Source: Marinibacterium profundimaris (GTDB lineage Bacteria; Pseudomonadota; Alphaproteobacteria; Rhodobacterales; Rhodobacteraceae). From it: a DNA stretch of 64,000 nt. How positions within the stretch are numbered: position 1 is the stretch's first letter; each line of letters opens with the position of its first letter. Positions 26,518 through 41,629 of the stretch are shown in pieces. Location: NCBI RefSeq assembly GCF_002210095.1, contig NZ_AQQR01000015.1:30620-94619 (forward strand), written 5' to 3'. Below the pieces are notes generated by a model. That model saw nothing but the letters and a program-made list of their open reading frames with translations. It did no database searches and was not told where the DNA came from. The position numbers and the translations under genes were made by a program.

Positions 26518-26727
26518 TTCCGCCCTTATAGGAATCAATGGGTTGCGAGCGCGCATTTACCGTTTGGTAACATACGCATCCCCCTGCGGCGCAGGAAAAG
26601 CACAGGTGTCGCGCATCAGGCACAGGCGCCTTTCCCGCCGGATCCAGGTCTTCGAGGATCGGGCAAAAGGCGCGGTGCGAAGATCATGCGGGAACGCCGG
26701 CCACGAGCCGGCGGCGGCCACCAGGGG

Positions 26728-27558
26728 CTAAACCGGCAGACGCGCGTGCAGTTCAATCGGCGCAATCAATCCGCGTTCTATGTTCTGAATCATGTGCCGC
26801 ACCTTCAACGCCGTATCCTCGCCCATGACAAGATGCAGCCCCAGCGGCGGCGGGCCATCCGCACGGCTTTGCGCGGCGGCGAGATCCGCGAAGAACTGCT
26901 TGGCAAATGCGGTGCGGTCGATCCGGTCGGTCACCTCGAATCCGACGGATTTCAAAGCCGCCTCATATGTCTGAGGCGACGCAAGCGCGCTCAGATCCGA
27001 AGAGGACGCCCAGGGCGCCGGATAGTCCATCTGGCCCTCTCCGACCTGCATCACGTCGTAGATCGCAAAGATGCCGCCGGGTTTCAGCACCCGTTTCGCT
27101 TCCCGCGCTAGACCCGTCTTGTCCGCGATGTTCATGCCGACATGGATCATGTAGGCGGCGTCCATGGATCCGGTATCCAGCGGCAGATCGAGCACGCTGC
27201 CTTCGACAAGCCGGACCCGATCCGACAGGCCCGTCCATTCCGTGAGATGGCGCCCGGTTTCCACGAACTCCGCGGTCAGGTCGACACCGGTGACATGCGC
27301 CCCGGTGACCGACGCCACAAAACGTGCCGGGCCGCCAAGGCCACAGCCCAGATCCACGACCCGGCTTTCGGGTGACAGGTTCAGAGACTGCACGAAGGGG
27401 GCCGTGGCGAGGCGACCGCCAATGTGGAATTCATCCACCGGGGCCAGGGCGTCGTGGGGAATAGGTGGGGTCAGGTCAAGTGCTGCGCATCCATCGGAAA
27501 TCCGCTTGAGCAGATGCCCGGAGTGGTAGTGCTGCGCCACATCTTCGAGATTGGTCAT
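26728..27558 (-). CDS. Class I SAM-dependent methyltransferase (small-molecule type)
   Basis: The 276-residue protein has SAM motif I VVDLGCGLGGPARFVAS (about residues 67-83), then HVTGVDLT, VLKPGGIFAIYDVM, and a C-terminal helix MIQNIERGLIAPIELHARL. The N-terminal HYHSGHLLKRI helps form the lid over the active site in the sterol/sarcosine-type methyltransferases. The same layout and the same 276-residue length are seen in the product at 60206 in the island, so the two are distant relatives. The ATG at 27558 has only a weak ribosome-binding site. The substrate is unknown. Confidence 0.82.
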   Translation of the reverse strand: MTNLEDVAQHYHSGHLLKRISDGCAALDLTPPIPHDALAPVDEFHIGGRLATAPFVQSLNLSPESRVVDLGCGLGGPARFVASVTGAHVTGVDLTAEFVETGRHLTEWTGLSDRVRLVEGSVLDLPLDTGSMDAAYMIHVGMNIADKTGLAREAKRVLKPGGIFAIYDVMQVGEGQMDYPAPWASSSDLSALASPQTYEAALKSVGFEVTDRIDRTAFAKQFFADLAAAQSRADGPPPLGLHLVMGEDTALKVRHMIQNIERGLIAPIELHARLPV

Positions 27559-27814
27559 CTTGAGCCGCCCTGACTGGATTGCGCCAGGGTACACAATGTC
27601 TTTAAAAGTGTCAGCATTGTCCCGCATTGCGGATCATCGGCCGGGAAGGCGTCGCGTATCGCCCGAGGGCCAAGGCCCACCACCCGCCGGGCCCCGGCCG
27701 GGCAAAGGGGTGTCCGCGCCCCCTCCCCCGGTGCGCAGAGCCGTCCGCCCTTCACCGAAGGGCAGCCCGCAGTTGCGAAGGGCTGCCCGGGGCGCGGCGC
27801 CCGGCGGAGAGGGA

Positions 27815-28657
27815 TCAGTCCGGGTGGCGGTCGATGAAGGCGCGGATCTCGGTCGCGGTCTGGGTGGCATGGGTGATCGCCACCATATGCCCGGCCCCGG
27901 CGATGATCTTGTTCTCGGCGCCGGGGATGCGCGCCGCAAGCTGGTCGTTGATCTCGCCGATCACCGGGTCGGTGTCGCTGCCCCGGATCAGCTGCACCGG
28001 GCAGCGCAGCCCCTCCAGCCGCCCGGGCGCGAGAAAGCCCAGCCGGTCCCCGGTCAGCGTCTCGCCGGCCGCCGAAACCAGCGGGATCGCCCGGGTCATG
28101 CCGGCCCGGACCGGCGCGGGCAGGTCATCCCAGCCGATCGCGTCCTCGTCCGCCCACATGGCGTTGAACCGGCGCGCCGCCGTCGCGCGATCGCCCTGCG
28201 CCAGCGCATCCAGCGTCGGCTGCAGCCGCGCCTCGTGCTCGGCCAGGGCCCGGGTCCCTCGGGCGGCGCACATCAGCACCGGCTCGATCAGGGTGGCGCT
28301 GCGCACCAGCTCGGGCCGGGTCAGCGCCAGCCACAGCGCCACGGTCGCGCCGAAGGAATGGCCGACGACATCCATCGGCCCCTCCATCAGCCCTGCGGCG
28401 ATGCCGGCCACGGTTTCCAGGTAATCGCCCTGCCCGTCCCAGTCGGCGCTGCGGCCATGGCCCGGCATGTCGAAGGCCGTCAGCCGCGCAATACGGTCCA
28501 GCCGGGCCGCGACCCCCTTCCAGGCGCTGGCCTGGGCCAGCGTGCAATGCAGGGCCAGCAGCTGGCGCGGGCCCTGTCCCATGCGCGTAACGTGAACCGC
28601 GGGGCCCCCGGGACAAGCGCCGTCGCGGGTCGAGCTGCCCCCAATGCCGTCTTTCAT
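27815..28657 (-). CDS. Alpha/beta-fold hydrolase
   Basis: The 280-residue protein has the nucleophile elbow VVGHSFGATVAL, the oxyanion-side motif FDMPGHGRSADWDGQGDY and the final histidine in AGAGHMVAITHAT. The start at 28657 (MKDGIGGSSTRDG) is chosen because the extension to 28750 shows no family sequence; a later start near the MGQGPRQLL segment is also possible. It is divergent from prs. The substrate cannot be named. Confidence 0.82.
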   Translation of the reverse strand: MKDGIGGSSTRDGACPGGPAVHVTRMGQGPRQLLALHCTLAQASAWKGVAARLDRIARLTAFDMPGHGRSADWDGQGDYLETVAGIAAGLMEGPMDVVGHSFGATVALWLALTRPELVRSATLIEPVLMCAARGTRALAEHEARLQPTLDALAQGDRATAARRFNAMWADEDAIGWDDLPAPVRAGMTRAIPLVSAAGETLTGDRLGFLAPGRLEGLRCPVQLIRGSDTDPVIGEINDQLAARIPGAENKIIAGAGHMVAITHATQTATEIRAFIDRHPD

Positions 28658-28797
28658 AACCGCGATTCGCCCCCATGATCCGTTTGCCCGCCCCTGCGCG
28701 GGACCATCACCTTTGCGCGACCGTACGGGCGTGATAATCGGTGTCAACACAGCGAATCTGACGTTCTGGCCCGTCGCCGCCCGAGGAAAATCTATTC

Positions 28798-29820
28798 ATG
28801 CCGCAACTCAACGAACCCAAGCTTATCGCCGGGAATGCGAACCTGCCCCTGGCCGAGGCCATCGCCCGACGCATGACCATGCACCGTGGCGTCCACACCG
28901 GGCTTGTCGACGCGCGGGTCGAACGGTTCAACGACGCCGAGATCTTCGTCGAGGTCTACGAGAACGTGCGCGGCGAGGACATGTTCATCATCCAGTCGAC
29001 GTCGAACCCGGCGAACGACAACCTGATGGAACTTCTGGTCATGTCCGACGCCCTGCGCCGGTCCTCGGCCGCGCGGATCACCGCCGTGATCCCGTATTTC
29101 GGCTATGCCCGGCAGGATCGCCGGACCAAGGCGCGCACCCCGATCACCGCCAAGCTGGTGGCCAACATGCTGGTCGGATCCGGGATCGAGCGGATCCTGA
29201 CGATGGACCTGCACGCGGCGCAGATCCAGGGCTTCTTCGACATCCCCGTCGACAACCTCTATGCCTCGCCGGTCTTCGCGCTGGACATCATCTCGCGCTT
29301 CCAGGGGCAGATGGACGAGCTGATGGTCGTCTCGCCCGATGTCGGCGGCGTGGCGCGCGCGCGCGAACTGGCCAAGCGGATCAACTCGCCCCTGTCGATC
29401 GTGGACAAGCGCCGCGAGAAGCCGGGCGAAGTGGCGGAAATGAACATCATCGGCGAGGTCGAGGGCAAGATCTGCCTGATCGTCGACGACATCTGCGATA
29501 CCGCCGGCACGCTGTGCAAGGCGGCCGAGGTGCTGATGGAGAACGGGGCCAAGGAAGTGCATGCCTATATCAGCCACGGCGTGCTGTCGGGCCCGGCGGT
29601 GGAGCGGATCACCAAGTCGGTCATGTCCTCGCTGGTGATCACCGATTCCATCCAGCCGACCGAGCCGGTGATGGGCGCGCACAACATCCGGATCGTGCCG
29701 ACCGCGCCGGTCTTTGCGCAGGCGATCCTGAACATCTGGAACGGCACGTCGGTCTCTTCGCTTTTTGAGCAGGACACGCTGACACCGATCTACGAGACGC
29801 TGTATCCCGGCATCCGCTGA
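28798..29820 (+). CDS. prs: Ribose-phosphate pyrophosphokinase
   Basis: PRPP synthase transfers diphosphate from ATP to ribose 5-phosphate for nucleotide, histidine and tryptophan synthesis. The 340-residue protein carries [21 protein letters not shown], the metal-binding [20 protein letters not shown] and the PRPP loop [20 protein letters not shown] precedes the ATG. It is slightly longer than the E. coli enzyme because of the N-terminal and internal segments usual in alphaproteobacteria. Confidence 0.96.
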   Translation: MPQLNEPKLIAGNANLPLAEAIARRMTMHRGVHTGLVDARVERFNDAEIFVEVYENVRGEDMFIIQSTSNPANDNLMELLVMSDALRRSSAARITAVIPYFGYARQDRRTKARTPITAKLVANMLVGSGIERILTMDLHAAQIQGFFDIPVDNLYASPVFALDIISRFQGQMDELMVVSPDVGGVARARELAKRINSPLSIVDKRREKPGEVAEMNIIGEVEGKICLIVDDICDTAGTLCKAAEVLMENGAKEVHAYISHGVLSGPAVERITKSVMSSLVITDSIQPTEPVMGAHNIRIVPTAPVFAQAILNIWNGTSVSSLFEQDTLTPIYETLYPGIR

Positions 29821-29894
29821 GGCGGGTCACTTCGAACGGAACCTGTGCCGGCCCCCGCCCGGGGGCCCGCGCGCCCTGGCCGTCGCGGCGGCTG

Positions 29895-30245
29895 TCAGTC
29901 CAGCTGCCAGTCATCCGCGTGCGGCAATTCCCCGATCGCCATCCAGGCCACGCGGATGCGCGCGACGCGGCTGTCTCCCCAGGTGCGGAACACGATCTCG
30001 CAGCCCTCGGGGGTGATGTTGGCCGTCGAGAGATCGGCGCGCATGTGGCTTTCGGTATCCACGTCCCACAGCGAGACCGAGACATGCACCGCCGGCGGCT
30101 GGCGGAACCGGGACGAGAACCGCACCGTCCCGCGCCGTTCCCGCGGGCCCCTGCCCGTCCACATGTCCCCGCCGTCCTGGAAGTCGGAGAACAGGTTGAT
30201 TTCACCCTGATCGATCCCGACCAGGTGATTGCGCAGTTGTTTCAT
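29895..30245 (-). CDS. H-type lectin domain protein
   Basis: The 116-residue protein is almost entirely one H-type lectin domain: VRFSSRFRQPPAVHVSVSLWDVD, a NITPEGCEIVFRTWGDSRVARIRVAWMAIG block, and no signal peptide. In eukaryotes this fold binds N-acetylgalactosamine; in bacteria its role is unknown. It lies downstream of the atp operon on the same strand but beyond the operon's terminator. Members of this family next to atpC recur in Rhodobacteraceae, as far as I recall. Confidence 0.75.
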   Translation of the reverse strand: MKQLRNHLVGIDQGEINLFSDFQDGGDMWTGRGPRERRGTVRFSSRFRQPPAVHVSVSLWDVDTESHMRADLSTANITPEGCEIVFRTWGDSRVARIRVAWMAIGELPHADDWQLD

Positions 30246-30382
30246 CGCGTCCGTGGAGGCTTCGAGGCCGGCGCGGAGACCCGCCTCTCGTACTTATGTC
30301 CGACAAGGAAGTCGCATATTCGGGCGGGTTTCAAGAGAAAGCGTCATGCGCCCGGGGCAAAGGCCGGAAGGAAGGGCCAAAG

Positions 30383-30413
30383 AAAAGGGGCCTCCGCGGT
30401 ACGGAAGCCCCTT
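30383..30413 (-). terminator. Intrinsic terminator of the atp operon
   Basis: On the minus strand GGGGCTTCCG pairs with CGGAGGCCCC (one G-T pair allowed) and is followed by TTTTCTTT. It lies about 30 bases after the atpC stop. Confidence 0.8.
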
Positions 30414-30443
30414 GATTGTCCGGTTCGGCACGCAGCCGGCGCA

Positions 30444-30857
30444 TCACAGCGACATGTGGTCGCCGAGCGCCTCCATGTCGGCCAGAAGCTTGGCGGCCTC
30501 GTCGACGAAGGACTGGTCGGTCTCACCCTTCTTGGCCTGCTCATGCGCGGCGCGGGCGCCGGCGACCAGCTCGTCCAGGTGATCGCGGGTCATTTCGTCG
30601 ACCGGGATCGCCTTTTCGGCCAGCACGGTGATGCCGCCTGCAGAGATCTCGGCAAAGCCGCCGGTCACGACATATTCCGACGCGCCCTGCGGGGTTTCCG
30701 CCTTGAGGATGCCGGGGCGCAGGGTGGTGATGGTCGGGGCATGGTCGGCCATGGCCGTCATGTCGCCATCGGCGCCGGGGATCTGCACCGCGCTCGCCTC
30801 GAGCGACGCGAGGCGCCGTTCGGGGCTGACGAGGTCGAACTGCATCAAGTCTGCCAT
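30444..30857 (-). CDS. atpC: F1-ATP synthase subunit epsilon
   Basis: The 137-residue epsilon subunit couples rotation and inhibits ATP hydrolysis. It has the N-terminal beta-sandwich ([35 protein letters not shown]) and a C-terminal helical hairpin. It is the last gene of atpHAGDC; a 91-base gap containing a hairpin separates it from atpD. Confidence 0.95.
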   Translation of the reverse strand: MADLMQFDLVSPERRLASLEASAVQIPGADGDMTAMADHAPTITTLRPGILKAETPQGASEYVVTGGFAEISAGGITVLAEKAIPVDEMTRDHLDELVAGARAAHEQAKKGETDQSFVDEAAKLLADMEALGDHMSL

Positions 30858-30878
30858 ATTGTTCTCCTGTGCGGGAGC

Positions 30879-30897
30879 GGCGGGGGAGACCCCCGCC
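30879..30897. other. GC hairpin between atpD and atpC
   Basis: GGCGGGGG, AGA, CCCCCGCC forms an eight-pair stem 21 bases upstream of atpC, in the only long gap of the operon. It could set RNA processing or partial attenuation and so the beta:epsilon ratio; this is inference. Confidence 0.45.
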
Positions 30898-30948
30898 CGA
30901 CACCCGGCGGTTGGGGCCGCGCAGGGCGGGGGTCAGCCCGCCGCTGGC

Positions 30949-32394
<1,446 letters not shown>

Positions 32395-33273
32395 TTACAG
32401 CGCCTCGGCGCCGGAAATGATTTCGATCAGCTCGTTCGTGATGACGGCCTGACGCGAACGGTTGTACTGGATCGTCAGCTTGTCGATCATCTCGCCGGCG
32501 TTGCGGGTCGCGTTGTCCATGGCGGACATCCGTGCACCCTGTTCCGAAGCGCCGTTCTCGAGCAGGGCCGAGAAGATCGCCGTCGCAACGCCCTTGGGCA
32601 GCAGATCGGCCAGGATGGCCTCTTCGCTGGGCTCGTAGTCGTACAGCGTCGACGCGCCGGCATCTTCCTCGGGCTTATCGAAGGAGGCCGGGATGATCTG
32701 CTGCGCCGTCGGCACCTGGCTGACCACGTTGACGAACTTCGAATAGAAGATCGTCGCGACGTCGAACTCGCCTTCGTCGAACCGGTCCAGCACCGCCTGC
32801 GCGATCTCTTGCGCATTGGCGTAGCCGAGCGTCTTCACTTCGCTCAGGTCGACATGGTCGACGAACAGATCCTTGTAGTCGCGGCGCAGGGCATCGCGGC
32901 CCTTCTTGCCCACGGTCAGGATCTTGATCGTCTTCCCTTCGGCCCGCAGCTCGGCGATCCTGGTCCGGGCGAGCTTGGCGATATTGGCGTTGAAGCCACC
33001 GCACAGCCCGCGTTCGGACGTCATCACGACCAGCAGGTGCACCTTGTCGCTGCCCGTGCCGGACAGCAGTTTGGGTGCCGTGTCGCTCTCGCCGACCGAA
33101 GCCGCCAGCCCCGCCATCACGGCATTGAACCGTTCGGCATAGGGGCGCGCATCCTCGGCCGCTTCCTGTGCCCGCCGCAGTTTCGCGGCGGCCACCATTT
33201 GCATGGCCTTGGTGATCTTGCGGGTCGATTTGACCGACTCGATCCTGTTCTTGAGGTCCTTGAGACTAGGCAT
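32395..33273 (-). CDS. atpG: F1-ATP synthase subunit gamma
   Basis: The 292-residue central-stalk subunit begins [36 protein letters not shown] and ends with [41 protein letters not shown], the two helices that form the rotating coiled coil. [11 protein letters not shown] is the conserved middle motif. It lies 12 bases after atpA. Confidence 0.97.
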   Translation of the reverse strand: MPSLKDLKNRIESVKSTRKITKAMQMVAAAKLRRAQEAAEDARPYAERFNAVMAGLAASVGESDTAPKLLSGTGSDKVHLLVVMTSERGLCGGFNANIAKLARTRIAELRAEGKTIKILTVGKKGRDALRRDYKDLFVDHVDLSEVKTLGYANAQEIAQAVLDRFDEGEFDVATIFYSKFVNVVSQVPTAQQIIPASFDKPEEDAGASTLYDYEPSEEAILADLLPKGVATAIFSALLENGASEQGARMSAMDNATRNAGEMIDKLTIQYNRSRQAVITNELIEIISGAEAL

Positions 33274-33285
33274 CGACCAGTCCCC

Positions 33286-34827
<1,542 letters not shown>

Positions 34828-35388
34828 TTATCCGACCTCTTTCATGGCGTTCTGGAGGGAGGCGAGCTTGGACCGGATCGAGGTGTCGATCATGGTCGAG
34901 CCCAGCTTTACAATCATGCCGCCGATGAGTGCTTCGTCGACGGTGGTCTTGAGAGAAACGTCCTTGCCGGCGCTGTCGCGCAGCATAGCGGCGAGCTTTT
35001 CGGACTGTGTTTTCGACAGCGCGACGGCGCTGGTCACCTCTGCGGTCACCTCGCCGCGGTTCTCGGCCAGCTTCTCGCGCAGGGCGGTCAGCAGCTGAGG
35101 CAGCACGAACAGACGGCGCTTCTGCGCCATCAGGGCCAGGCCCTTGCGCATCACGTCGGCGAGTTCCATCTTGTCCGCGATGGCCGCGATTGCCGCGCCC
35201 TGCTCGCTGCGCGAGATCATCGGGGACGAGATCAGCGACCGCAGGTCTTCGCTTTCGGACAGGGCGTTTGACAGGTCGTCAACGCTGGATTCGAGGCTGT
35301 CGAGGTTGGATTCTTCTTTCGCGATTTCAAAAATCGCGGAGGCATAGCGTGCTGCAATGCCGGCGGAAATCGAAGCTGGTTCGGACAC
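34828..35388 (-). CDS. atpH: F1-ATP synthase subunit delta
   Basis: The peripheral-stalk subunit, about 186 residues, starts (V/M)[25 protein letters not shown] and ends with [31 protein letters not shown]. The frame allows a GTG at 35394, but a GTG at 35388 has GGAAGG at six-base spacing and matches the usual N-terminus, so it is used. It is first in the operon; the Fo genes are elsewhere, as usual in alphaproteobacteria. Confidence 0.94.
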   Translation of the reverse strand: MSEPASISAGIAARYASAIFEIAKEESNLDSLESSVDDLSNALSESEDLRSLISSPMISRSEQGAAIAAIADKMELADVMRKGLALMAQKRRLFVLPQLLTALREKLAENRGEVTAEVTSAVALSKTQSEKLAAMLRDSAGKDVSLKTTVDEALIGGMIVKLGSTMIDTSIRSKLASLQNAMKEVG

Positions 35389-35761
35389 GTCCACCCTTCC
35401 GATCTTTCGGGCCCCGGCACCGCCCAGTCGGCGCGCGTAGGCATGTTGACCGACCCGGAAAATACCGGGGCGGCAAAATCAGCGTGGGTCTAGCAGAGCC
35501 TCCCCCACCCCGCAACAAGCATTAACGAAATAGCTGGGAGGCAAATTTCAGCTTAATATGGGCCGTTAGCGCAAGTGCGACGGTTTGCGCGCCGGGCGTG
35601 ACTTGAAACGTTCACGAAATGGGCACGCTCGCGTGATTCCCCCGCCCCTTTCGCGCCTCACGGTTGCGCCGGATCCGGGGCGGACGTGTCATGAGACATG
35701 CGCCGGTGCTGAAGAGAAAGGCAGAGGGGACGCATGGTTGGGGCTCGGATCCCGTTCGCGC
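35389..35761. promoter_or_regulatory. atp operon upstream region with candidate promoter
   Basis: No gene is seen in these 373 bases. On the minus strand TTGTTG (35518-35513) and TGCTAG (35495-35490) are spaced by 17 bases, giving a transcript start about 95 bases before atpH. This is a by-eye assignment and other choices are possible. The methyltransferase gene ending at 35762 lies on the same strand upstream. Confidence 0.4.
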
Positions 35762-36508
35762 TCAGACCGGCTTGGCCACCGGCTCCGTCATCCCCTCGAG
35801 GATCTGCAGCGGATCGCGCACCCCGCGGCGTTCTACCGTACCGCGCGGCGGGTGAACCCGCTTGGACGCCTCGACCATGAAGACACCGCCGGCCAGACGC
35901 GTCGGCATCGACCGGCCCATGCGTTCGATCAGGCGTCCGGATTTCTGCCAGAAACGGCGTTCGGTGGGTGGCTGGTAAAGCGCCGCGGTGTGGCGTTCGG
36001 GCAGGAAGCCGTGCTTCTTCAGCTGTGTTTCCAGCTGCGTCAGCGTGTAGGGACGGCCAAAGCCGAAGGGCGTGTTGTCCGACCGGGACCACAGCCCGCC
36101 CCGGTTGGGCACGATGAACATCGCCTTGCCGCCGGGCCCCAGCACGCGCCAGACTTCTTCCAGCAGGGCCGAGGGATGTTCCGATGTCTCAAGCCCGTGC
36201 AGCAAGACCAGCCGGTCCAGCCGCCCGGTTTCAAACGGCCAGAGCGTTTCCTCGACCAGCACCGAGACATTGGGCTGCCCCGCCGGCCAGGGCATCACCC
36301 CCTGCGGCCCGGGCATAAGCGCCACGACGCGGCGCGCATCCGGCAGGTAGGGACGCAGCAGCGGCACGGCAAAGCCGAATCCCGCCACCGTCATCGCCTT
36401 GGCCTCGGGCCAGTATTCCAGCAGCCGCGTGCGCAGCGACAGCTGCGCCGCACGGCCGAGCGTGCTGCGGTAGTAGAAGTTACGCAGGTCCTGGACGTCG
36501 AGATGCAT
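35762..36508 (-). CDS. Class I SAM-dependent methyltransferase
   Basis: The 248-residue protein begins [37 protein letters not shown] methyltransferase type 11 fold follows, with [16 protein letters not shown] as a diverged motif [41 protein letters not shown] as the motif II/III region, and a basic C-terminus. It sits divergent from gloB across 62 bases, an arrangement common in alphaproteobacteria. The substrate is unknown. Confidence 0.8.
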   Translation of the reverse strand: MHLDVQDLRNFYYRSTLGRAAQLSLRTRLLEYWPEAKAMTVAGFGFAVPLLRPYLPDARRVVALMPGPQGVMPWPAGQPNVSVLVEETLWPFETGRLDRLVLLHGLETSEHPSALLEEVWRVLGPGGKAMFIVPNRGGLWSRSDNTPFGFGRPYTLTQLETQLKKHGFLPERHTAALYQPPTERRFWQKSGRLIERMGRSMPTRLAGGVFMVEASKRVHPPRGTVERRGVRDPLQILEGMTEPVAKPV

Positions 36509-36570
36509 TGCGGGCGGTCCGGGGATCAGTCAGTCTCTGCTGAAGTTTAGCAGCGCGAAAAGGAAAGGCC

Positions 36571-37335
36571 ATGCCCCTTAAGATCGTCACCGTTCCCTGC
36601 CTCTCCGACAATTACGCTTTCCTGGCCCATGACGCGGCCTCGGGCGAGACCGCGTTGGTCGACGTGCCAGAGGCCGCGCCGATCCTGGCGGCGCTGTCCG
36701 AGAAGGGCTGGACACTGTCGCACATCCTGATCACCCATCACCACGCCGACCACGTCCAGGGGCTGGACGAGGTGCTTTCCGCGCATCCCGATGCCAAGGT
36801 CGTGGGCCATGCCGCCGATGCCGACCGCCTGCCAAAGCTCGACATGGCGCTGGCCGAGGGCGACACGGTGACCGTGGGCGGCTCGACCGGGACAGTGATG
36901 GACGTGTCGGGCCATACGGTCGGGCACATCGCCTACCACTTCCCCGACAGCAACGCCGCCTTCACCGCCGACAGCCTGATGGCGCTGGGATGCGGGCGGG
37001 TGTTCGAAGGCACCATGCCGATGATGTGGGCCTCGTTGTCGAAGCTGGCCGCCCTGCCCGATGACACGGTCGTCTATTCGGGGCATGAATACACGCAGGC
37101 CAACGGGCGGTTCGCCCTGTCGGTCGATCCCGACAACCCGGATCTGCAGGCCCGCGTCGCCGATATTGCAGCCGCGCGCGACAAGGGCGAGCCCACAGTG
37201 CCCTCGGCCCTGGCGCTGGAGAAGGCGACGAATCCCTTCCTGCGCGCCCCCGCCCTGGCCGAGCAGCTGGGCATGGCCGGCGCCGACCCGGCGGAGGTCT
37301 TCGGCGAGATCCGGCGGCGGAAGGACAGTTTCTGA
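36571..37335 (+). CDS. gloB: Hydroxyacylglutathione hydrolase (glyoxalase II)
   Basis: Glyoxalase II hydrolyses S-lactoylglutathione to lactate and glutathione. The 254-residue metallo-beta-lactamase-fold protein has the metal motif ITHHHADHVQGLDE, VSGHTVGHIAYH, the bridging FTADSLMALGCGRVFEGTM and the GHEYTQANGRFAL glutathione-site segment. The family-typical C-terminal ending AEVFGEIRRRKDSF is intact. Confidence 0.95.
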   Translation: MPLKIVTVPCLSDNYAFLAHDAASGETALVDVPEAAPILAALSEKGWTLSHILITHHHADHVQGLDEVLSAHPDAKVVGHAADADRLPKLDMALAEGDTVTVGGSTGTVMDVSGHTVGHIAYHFPDSNAAFTADSLMALGCGRVFEGTMPMMWASLSKLAALPDDTVVYSGHEYTQANGRFALSVDPDNPDLQARVADIAAARDKGEPTVPSALALEKATNPFLRAPALAEQLGMAGADPAEVFGEIRRRKDSF

Positions 37336-37860
37336 TGGGCCACTGCCCCGCCCGGCCCGTAACACATCGTGATCCGGCGCCGTGACACGGCGTCTTCACG
37401 GGCGCGGGCGCGGCGAAACGGGCCGTCGGACAGGTGCGCAGAGGCGTTCGGCCTCATCCTTTGGTCCAATCCGCCGCCATCCGGCCCGCGCCGGGGCAAA
37501 GCCGGTCCGCATCGTCAGACCGCGCTTAACGCCCCGGTAACGGGTTATCGTTAACGAGTCGGAGAGGAGAGATGAAATTCCGGGATCGCGCCATATATAC
37601 TTGTCTATCCTTCCCTCGAACCGCTGTCGGCGCGCCTGCCGATCCTGTCCGGGACGGCCTTTCCCGACCGCCCCGCAACAGCGCCCCAATTCTGTTCGTC
37701 CGCGCAGATCCGGCGGGAAATGTGATCGCGCAAGCGCAGAAAAAACTTGAAGCCCACCCATGATCAACCAAACTCTAATACTATGAGCACATGGTTGGTC
37801 TTGGGGGACCGGCCCGAGCTGACCCCCCTCACGCCGGCCCAGATCAGAGGAGCACGCCAG
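37336..37860. other. Intergenic region upstream of clpA
   Basis: These 525 bases lack a recognisable gene. A 63-codon open frame at 37572-37763 has a good ribosome-binding site (GGAGAGGAGAG) but no family features, so I do not call it. An AT-richer stretch near 37590-37790 may carry the clpA promoter. No clpS gene is present here. Confidence 0.4.
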
Positions 37861-40187
<2,327 letters not shown>

Positions 40188-40188
<1 letters not shown>

Positions 40189-41147
40189 TGAGACGGGCGG
40201 CTGCCGCCGCCCTCCTGTCGCTCGCCGCGCTCCCCGCGGCGAGCGATGTCGTTCTGGAGATGCCAATCGACTGCACCCTGGGCGACACCTGCTACATCCA
40301 GCAGCTGATGGACCACGACCCGGGCCCTGACGCCCGGGATTACCTGTGCGGCTCTCTCACCTATGACGGCCACAAGGGCACAGATTTCGCCCTGCCAACC
40401 CTGGCCGATATGGATCGCGGCGTAACCGTCCGCGCCGCCGCCCCCGGCGTGGTGGCAGGACTGCGCGACGGGATGCCGGACCGGCTCTACTCCCCCAACG
40501 AAGACGCCTCCGTGGACGGACGCGAGTGTGGCAACGGCGTCGTGCTGCGCCACGGGGACGGCTGGGAAACCCAGTACTGCCACATGCGCGCGGGTTCGAT
40601 CACCGTGCGTTCGGGCGACCGTGTCGTCGCGGGCGATCCGCTGGGCCAGGTCGGCCTTTCCGGCCAGACCCAGTTCCCGCACCTGCACCTGTCCGTCCGC
40701 AAGGACGGCCATCCGATAGACCCCTTCCGCCCCGCAGGCGAAGACTGTGCCGCCCCGGCGTCCGGCCTCTGGGCCGAAACACCCGCCGTGCCCCCGGGAG
40801 GGCTGATCGACGCAGGCTTCGCCAGTTCGGTTCCGGACTTCGACGCGATCAAGGCAGGTGACGCGGCGATCGGGCGCCTTTCCAACACGGCCCCCGCGCT
40901 GGTGCTTTTCGGCTTTGCCTACGGCAGCCGGGCCGGCGACATCCTGCGGCTGGAGATCGACGGCCCCGAGGGGCGGTTCCTTGCCCAGGATGCCAAGCTC
41001 GATCGACCGCAGGCCCAGCTTTTTCGCGCCGCCGGACGGCGCCTGAGCCAGCCATCCTGGCCTCACGGCACCTACACCGGCACCGTGACCCTGCTTCGCG
41101 ACGGCGAGGCCCTGTCGGAAAAATCGGTCACGATGGAGATCCGGTGA
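40188..41147 (+). CDS. M23-family metallopeptidase, exported
   Basis: The 319-residue protein has a signal peptide (residues 1-19) and an LytM/M23 fold: the zinc ligands are in DGHKGTDFALP near residue 62 and in the HLHLSVRKDG motif near 165, with NGVVLRHGDGWETQYCHM between them. A C-terminal domain of about 120 residues of beta-rich sequence follows. It would cleave or bind peptidoglycan in the periplasm. Several cysteines suggest disulfides. It is coupled to clpA by a TAATG overlap. Confidence 0.88.
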
Positions 41148-41365
41148 CCCCGATGCGCCGTTGATCACGTCTGAGAAAGCGAAGCGGTGGACCGGCCTTA
41201 AGCAAAGCGGGCAGACGGCCCCCTCCCCCCACTTCCGGCGTTTTCCTTGCGAACGCCTGTCGAGGCATTCCGATCAGCGGTTCAGTTGGCCTGAGCAGAC
41301 TCCGGTGGGTCGATGCACCGAGAGCTGAACGAGGCCGCTGACGCTATTTGGAGGACCTCCATGCA

Positions 41366-41389
41366 AAAAGCGCCCTGTAGGGCGCTTTT
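41366..41389 (-). terminator. Terminator of the original tRNA-fMet gene
   Basis: AAAAGCGCCCT and AGGGCGCTTTT flank a two-base centre, giving a strong hairpin with T-runs, just past the CCA end of the tRNA fragment. It is probably the native chromosomal terminator left behind when the island split the gene. Confidence 0.7.
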
Positions 41390-41400
41390 CAGGAATATTT

Positions 41401-41444
41401 GGTTGCGGGGAGAGGATTTGAACCTCTGACCTTCAGGTTATGAG
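41401..41444 (-). other. 3' fragment of tRNA-fMet(CAT), left attachment site
   Basis: On the minus strand the sequence reads from the anticodon loop CTCATAA through CCTGA, the variable loop, AGAGG-TTCAAAT-CCTCT (T arm) and CCCGCAACC(A). This is the 3' half of an initiator-type methionine tRNA. The 5' half is absent: sequence beyond 41444 is unrelated. The first 40 bases (41401-41440), plus TATTT before them, recur exactly at 63956-64000, so this is one end of an integrated element. Confidence 0.85.
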
Positions 41445-41575
41445 TCGTGTCGAACGAACCATGAACAATCACTCGGAACCGCGAGTTCTTGCGCAGTTTC
41501 CGACACTTGCCGATGCCGGCGAAGCGACCCCGCTGCGCACGATCTGTCAGGATTGCGCAGCGTCTTTCGGCCTCG

Positions 41576-41594
41576 TGCTTCCACAATGCTTCCA
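41576..41594. promoter_or_regulatory. Candidate integrase arm-type sites, left end
   Basis: Two copies of TGCTTCCA start 11 bases apart (41576 and 41587). The same pair with the same spacing occurs at 49778/49789 and 63874/63885, in each case within about 180 bases of a tRNA-derived att sequence. One-turn phasing fits protein-binding sites of a tyrosine integrase; not tested. Confidence 0.5.
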
Positions 41595-41629
41595 AGGGGC
41601 CGAGACCTGATTTTCCGGTAGCACGACCA

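Larger units (their letters stand above)
41148..41629. other. Chromosome-island junction region
   Basis: No gene is present in these 482 bases. In order they hold a tRNA terminator (41366-41389), a 3' fragment of the initiator tRNA on the minus strand (41401-41444), then island sequence with two phased TGCTTCCA repeats (41576 and 41587). Sequence left of 41396 resembles the host chromosome. Confidence 0.7.

Noticed and set aside
37572..37763. A 63-codon frame with a good ribosome-binding site before clpA
   Set aside because: No homologous features, unusual composition, and it overlaps the likely clpA promoter region; not enough support.
41401..41444. A complete tRNA gene at the left junction
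   Set aside because: Sequence beyond the anticodon loop does not fold into a D arm or acceptor 5' strand; only the 3' half is present.
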